NCBI GenBank assembly: GCA_026874595.1
Contig: CM049307.1
Coordinates: 4,425,579 to 4,489,578 of the forward strand
Length of the DNA: 64,000 nucleotides
Origin: Sipunculus nudus
Lineage: Eukaryota > Annelida > Sipuncula > Golfingiida > Sipunculidae
Reading direction: 5' to 3'
Below, one piece after another: positions 60,301-64,000 of the stretch. A program made the translations under genes and the position numbers. Every line of letters begins with the position of its first letter. Positions within the stretch are counted from its first letter, which is position 1. The notes below the pieces were generated by a model, which searched no databases, was not told the origin of the DNA, and was given only the letters and a program-made list of their open reading frames with translations.

Positions 60301-63300
60301 ACAAGGGACCCATGGGTCACGGCGCTCAGCTGATCGTGATTGGACTATAAATGTTTCTCCACTGTGATACTATATCGAGTCGATAAAGCTTATGAATATC
60401 ATGTACATGTTGGGCTATTATAAAGGAATGTAATGTAATATGTGAGTAAATGATAAATGAAATTACCTGACTGGTGGATTAATTGAGTCAAATAAAGTGG
60501 TTTATTTTTTATTTATTTAGGAGGGGTTGAAAATTGTGATATATTTGAGCAAATATGAATGCAATGACAGCAGTAATAAGCAGTAGTATAATGATGATAA
60601 GGCTATTTGTTGAAGGATCTAAAGTGTATGGTAGTCTGCAAGCGTTCAATTTGAAAGATATGATGTTATGATTAACTATGCTGATGAAGTGATTTATGAA
60701 TATGTGACTGTATGACACAATATCTCTTTAGTCTTAACAAGGTACATTATTGTGATGCCCACTATGTCTACATATTACACAATATTGACATAATTTCTGG
60801 CATGTACATAGGTACCTATGGACGAATAGTTATACAAAATATTAAAGTATGAATATATCTGATTCATCTTGTTCTTGCTTACTGAGGCTAACTTTGGAAT
60901 GGGGTTCGGAGAAGGGAAAAGTGAGGGCAGCACGAAGGTGGATGTAGAAATATTCTATTGTAATGTTTTTCATTTATATAAGAATATGAAAAGCTAAGCG
61001 GAAAGGGGCCCTCCCACTTGGTTATAGTAAAATTCTAAATATATGATTGCAAACTAATACAAGACTGTCATGAAGAAAAACAGTAAAAGTTTTGAGATAC
61101 TGTGTTGCATACGAAAATTTACGGATGGACAGGCAAGTGGACAGAATGGACTAATACCTTTATTTCACTTTCAAGAGAATAATGCATTTAAGTTTATATA
61201 TAATCCTATTTTTTTAAGCAGATCCACTTTTTCCATTAAGAAGTTTTTATCTGAATCATTTTTTTATTTACAGGTTTATAAATTTTTAATTAAAAAACCT
61301 GAAAATATAAGTTAAAATATTAGAATTGTTGCAAAAGTTGCAATCATTATATATACAGAGTAAAAAACATTGGGTCATATTATGCATACACATATATTTT
61401 ATTATTTTTAAATCATAAATGTTTAAACTGATTTTAAAAAAAAATAATGCCACAACATGGCATCTACAAGAATATTCCTTGAATCACTATTAAAAAGTTT
61501 TGCACATTGGAGTTTTCAGGACATGCTTTATTTTATTCACCAAAATAAAATAAAAGTAAATTTGATAAAATAAAACATCTTTTCAAATAAAGTATACACA
61601 CTGTTGGTTGAATGAGGGACAAACAATATCATTGTGCTAATTACTATCCCAGTTTTAATAAATTACTGGAATTAATAGTCAATTTCACACCTGGTGAAGT
61701 TTTTACTCTTCTGAAGTAAGGAATTACTTATCTCATGAACATCCACACTTTCACAGCAATACACCACTTTGTGGACACAATTAAATGTACACTTTAATCA
61801 TTGTAACCCTGGTGGTTCAATACAAAATCTAAAATGTAGCATGTCCAAGAATAAAATAAAATACAGAAAAATTATAACATTCATCTAGTTTATGCACCAG
61901 CTGGGGGGATGAGTGCAGGGCAGAGGGGAAGCCTGCTAGTAGTGGCCAAGCTGGGCCAAGGTAAGCTGCCTGGGGGTTACACTGACGTAGCGGCGTGCCT
62001 GGAGATTCTGTGTAGGGATTTGACAGGACAGAGCCGAATGCAATACCGCACTTTAAGACTCTTGTAAATATTGCAGAATGCAACAGGGCAGTTACCCATT
62101 ATGGTATTGAATTGTTCAGCGCAGTGCTGCCATCTGGAGCTCCCAATGAAAACAAGTTAATAACGCGAAAACCAATCACACATGATATGTATTTCTGGGT
62201 TGAATTAAATAGTGTATTGTCCTAGGAGCTAGGAAAATATCATAATTGTGCCGGAAACAGGGTAGATATATTTTTAAATGGACAGAGTGTTAAACATCAC
62301 AAAGTGGGCTGCAGAATAGGTCGGTCTAGCCTGGGGTGGGTTACATAATGCAAGTGAAGGCTGTACTACTAGGTGGGCTAGATGTAAACAACACTTGACA
62401 TGGTGTATGAAAACATGAATAAAAGCTATTCATTCCAATCAATTTCTTTTGAAAGTTCAGATTTTAAAAGATTAAATCTTTATGCATATATGCTGGGAAA
62501 ATTAAATCAACAGTGACAAAGTTGGACAAAATTTAAGGTATTGATTTTTTATTTATGCTAATAACTTGAAAAATTTGCAAAATTCAGATCTAATTTTGGG
62601 TAAACAATTGAATCTTGATTAAATAAAGTTATATTCCTGAAAAAAAGTCTCTAGGTTCAGCAATTCTCATGTTAGGTGAGTAAATATATTTCCTGATTTT
62701 TTAAAAAAATGCATTATGTTTTGGCCCATGACTTCAAAATAATACCCAATACTGGCCTAATTTTTGGTATGTTCATAGAAAATGTATAAAAGAATGTGAA
62801 TACTAAATACGATCAAAAACAGATCAGTGGTTTTGATATTAGGCAGCCTTGAAATGTAACAATGGCTTTTTTTTATGGAAAACGGAGTTTTTTTTCCTTA
62901 ATATCTCGAAGGAACAAAGTCCTAATGACCCAATTTTCAGTATGGTAGGAGATTTTGGGGACATTATGTCAACAGCCTGGGGAGCATAGATATGTGCACT
63001 GAATGACCTACAGTCATCAAAGTGGACTGCTTGACAATGTAAGGGAATACAACAAGAGCCTCCAAAAAAATTCAATAACTAGCCTAATTTTGCAGCTTTT
63101 ATTTTCAAATTTCAGATTTTAACAGATTAAATCCTTATGTATACATGGTGTGAAAATTAAATCCACAGTACTTACAGGAAAAAAACGTGCCATGGCCAAA
63201 GTTGGGCAAAATTTAAGGTACCAATTTTATATTTTTGCCAATATTTAAAAAAAATTAACAGATTTTGATCTAATTTTTGGTATACAATTAAATTTTGATT

Positions 63301-63803
63301 AATTAAAGTTGTATTACTGGAAAAAAGTCCCTACCTTTAACACTTTTGGTCTTAAGTGACCAAATATCTTCCTGATTTTTTTACAAAGTCCATTATGTTT
63401 GGGCCCATAACTTTTTTAAATTATATAATACTGACTTCATATCTGGCATGTACATAGGAACTATAAAGAGGAATATTTATGGTAAATATGAAGAAAACCA
63501 GATGAGTGGTTTTGATATTAGGCAGTCCTGAAGTGTGAAAATAGATTTCTAATAAAAAATTGAGGTTTTTCCTTAATATCTCAAAGGAACGAATTCCTAT
63601 TGACCCAATTTTTGGCATGGTAGGAGATTATGGGGACATCTAACTGTATGCCGAAATTCAGATTCGTAGGTCCAACGGTGTCGAAACGTGCCAGTCTTAC
63701 GGACGGACATCCAGACGGACGGACGGACGGACGGACAGATGGACGGACGACGGACAATGGACCATGACTATAGCTCAGATGACTTATAGTCAGCTGAGCT
63801 AAA
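60301..63803 (+). mobile_element. 3.5-kb composite repeat, full copy B
   Basis: Same order and orientation as copy A (26618-29838) with high similarity over most of its length. Longer because of a 353-base insertion at 61976-62328. GGAC/GACG micro-repeats at 63700-63750; hairpin end at 63768-63803. Confidence 0.9.
61976..62328. mobile_element. 353-base insertion with 8-base target duplication
   Basis: Flanked by GCCTGGGG at 61968-61975 and 62329-62336; the copy at 47750 has one uninterrupted GCCTGGGG there. Starts GTTACACTGACG and ends GGTCGGTCTA with no obvious inverted repeats. The 8-base duplication is the size made by hAT-type transposases. Confidence 0.78.
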
Positions 63804-63829
63804 AATCATAATAAATAAAAAAAATACAG

Positions 63830-64000
63830 GTGGCCCCACCAGGCTACAGAAACTGATGAATCACTCCATGAACAATATCCATGCAAAAAATCATGGTGAT
63901 CAATGCATTAGATAATCAGATATTTGAGTTTTTGTGTCAAATTTTCAATTATTATGGGGGGTACTTCAGAGCCCCATAGATCAAAGAATATGGGTAACAG
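63830..64000 (+). repeat. ~170-base repeat unit, as at 57600-58440
   Basis: Shares AATCATGGTGATCAATGCAT and GGGTACTTCA/AGAATATGGGTAAC blocks with the 57415-58453 element; cut by the window end. Confidence 0.82.

Overview
The window is animal nuclear DNA, most likely from a lophotrochozoan and probably a bivalve or other mollusc. The reasons are intron-rich protein-coding genes with GT-AG splicing, an AT-rich background, and a heavy load of dispersed repeats. One repeat end resembles elements I know from bivalve genomes: a hairpin with GACTATAGCTCAGATGACT beside GGAC/GACG micro-repeats. The species assignment is inference; the three genes are much firmer. Exons were joined by eye from splice sites and reading phase; all visible exon phases agree within each gene. 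|| Layout. 1-1160: reversed repeat copies. 1530-14009 (+): the last ten coding exons (385 residues) of a USP39/Sad1-type spliceosomal protein; its 5' exons lie left of the window. 14010-15140: its probable 3' UTR, holding a tandem repeat and a small inverted-repeat element. 17057-24203 (-): a complete seven-exon secreted carboxylesterase/cholinesterase-family gene (618 residues), tail to tail with USP39. 24250-35200: intergenic, with a 3.2-kb composite repeat (26618-29838) and a 2.4-kb pyrimidine-rich minisatellite (31925-34330). 35579-55843 (-): the last five coding exons (531 residues) of TAB1, the TAK1-binding PP2C-like adaptor; its N-terminal exon or exons are not seen and probably lie beyond the right edge. 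55844-64000: TAB1 intron or upstream DNA, mostly repeats, including a second copy of the 3.2-kb composite repeat. || The three genes do not form a pathway. USP39 acts in tri-snRNP assembly, the esterase is extracellular, and TAB1 acts in TAK1 signalling. || The most unusual feature is where the tandem repeats sit. Five tandem arrays in three genes have an exon-intron junction as one terminal copy and spread into the intron: USP39 exons at 1530 and 4615 (acceptors), USP39 exon ending 7748 (donor, only two copies), esterase exon ending 19269 (donor, about 16 copies) and TAB1 exon ending 55690 (donor, about 20 copies). Most copies keep the splice dinucleotide. In the esterase and TAB1 arrays each unit could even be read as an in-phase mini-exon (36 nt, phase 1-1; 15 nt, phase 0-0). 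A second theme is one family of composite repeats with conserved, different ends (a GACCCATGGGTC palindrome end and a hairpin end) and variable interiors; degenerate copies of the palindrome end sit just upstream of two real splice acceptors.
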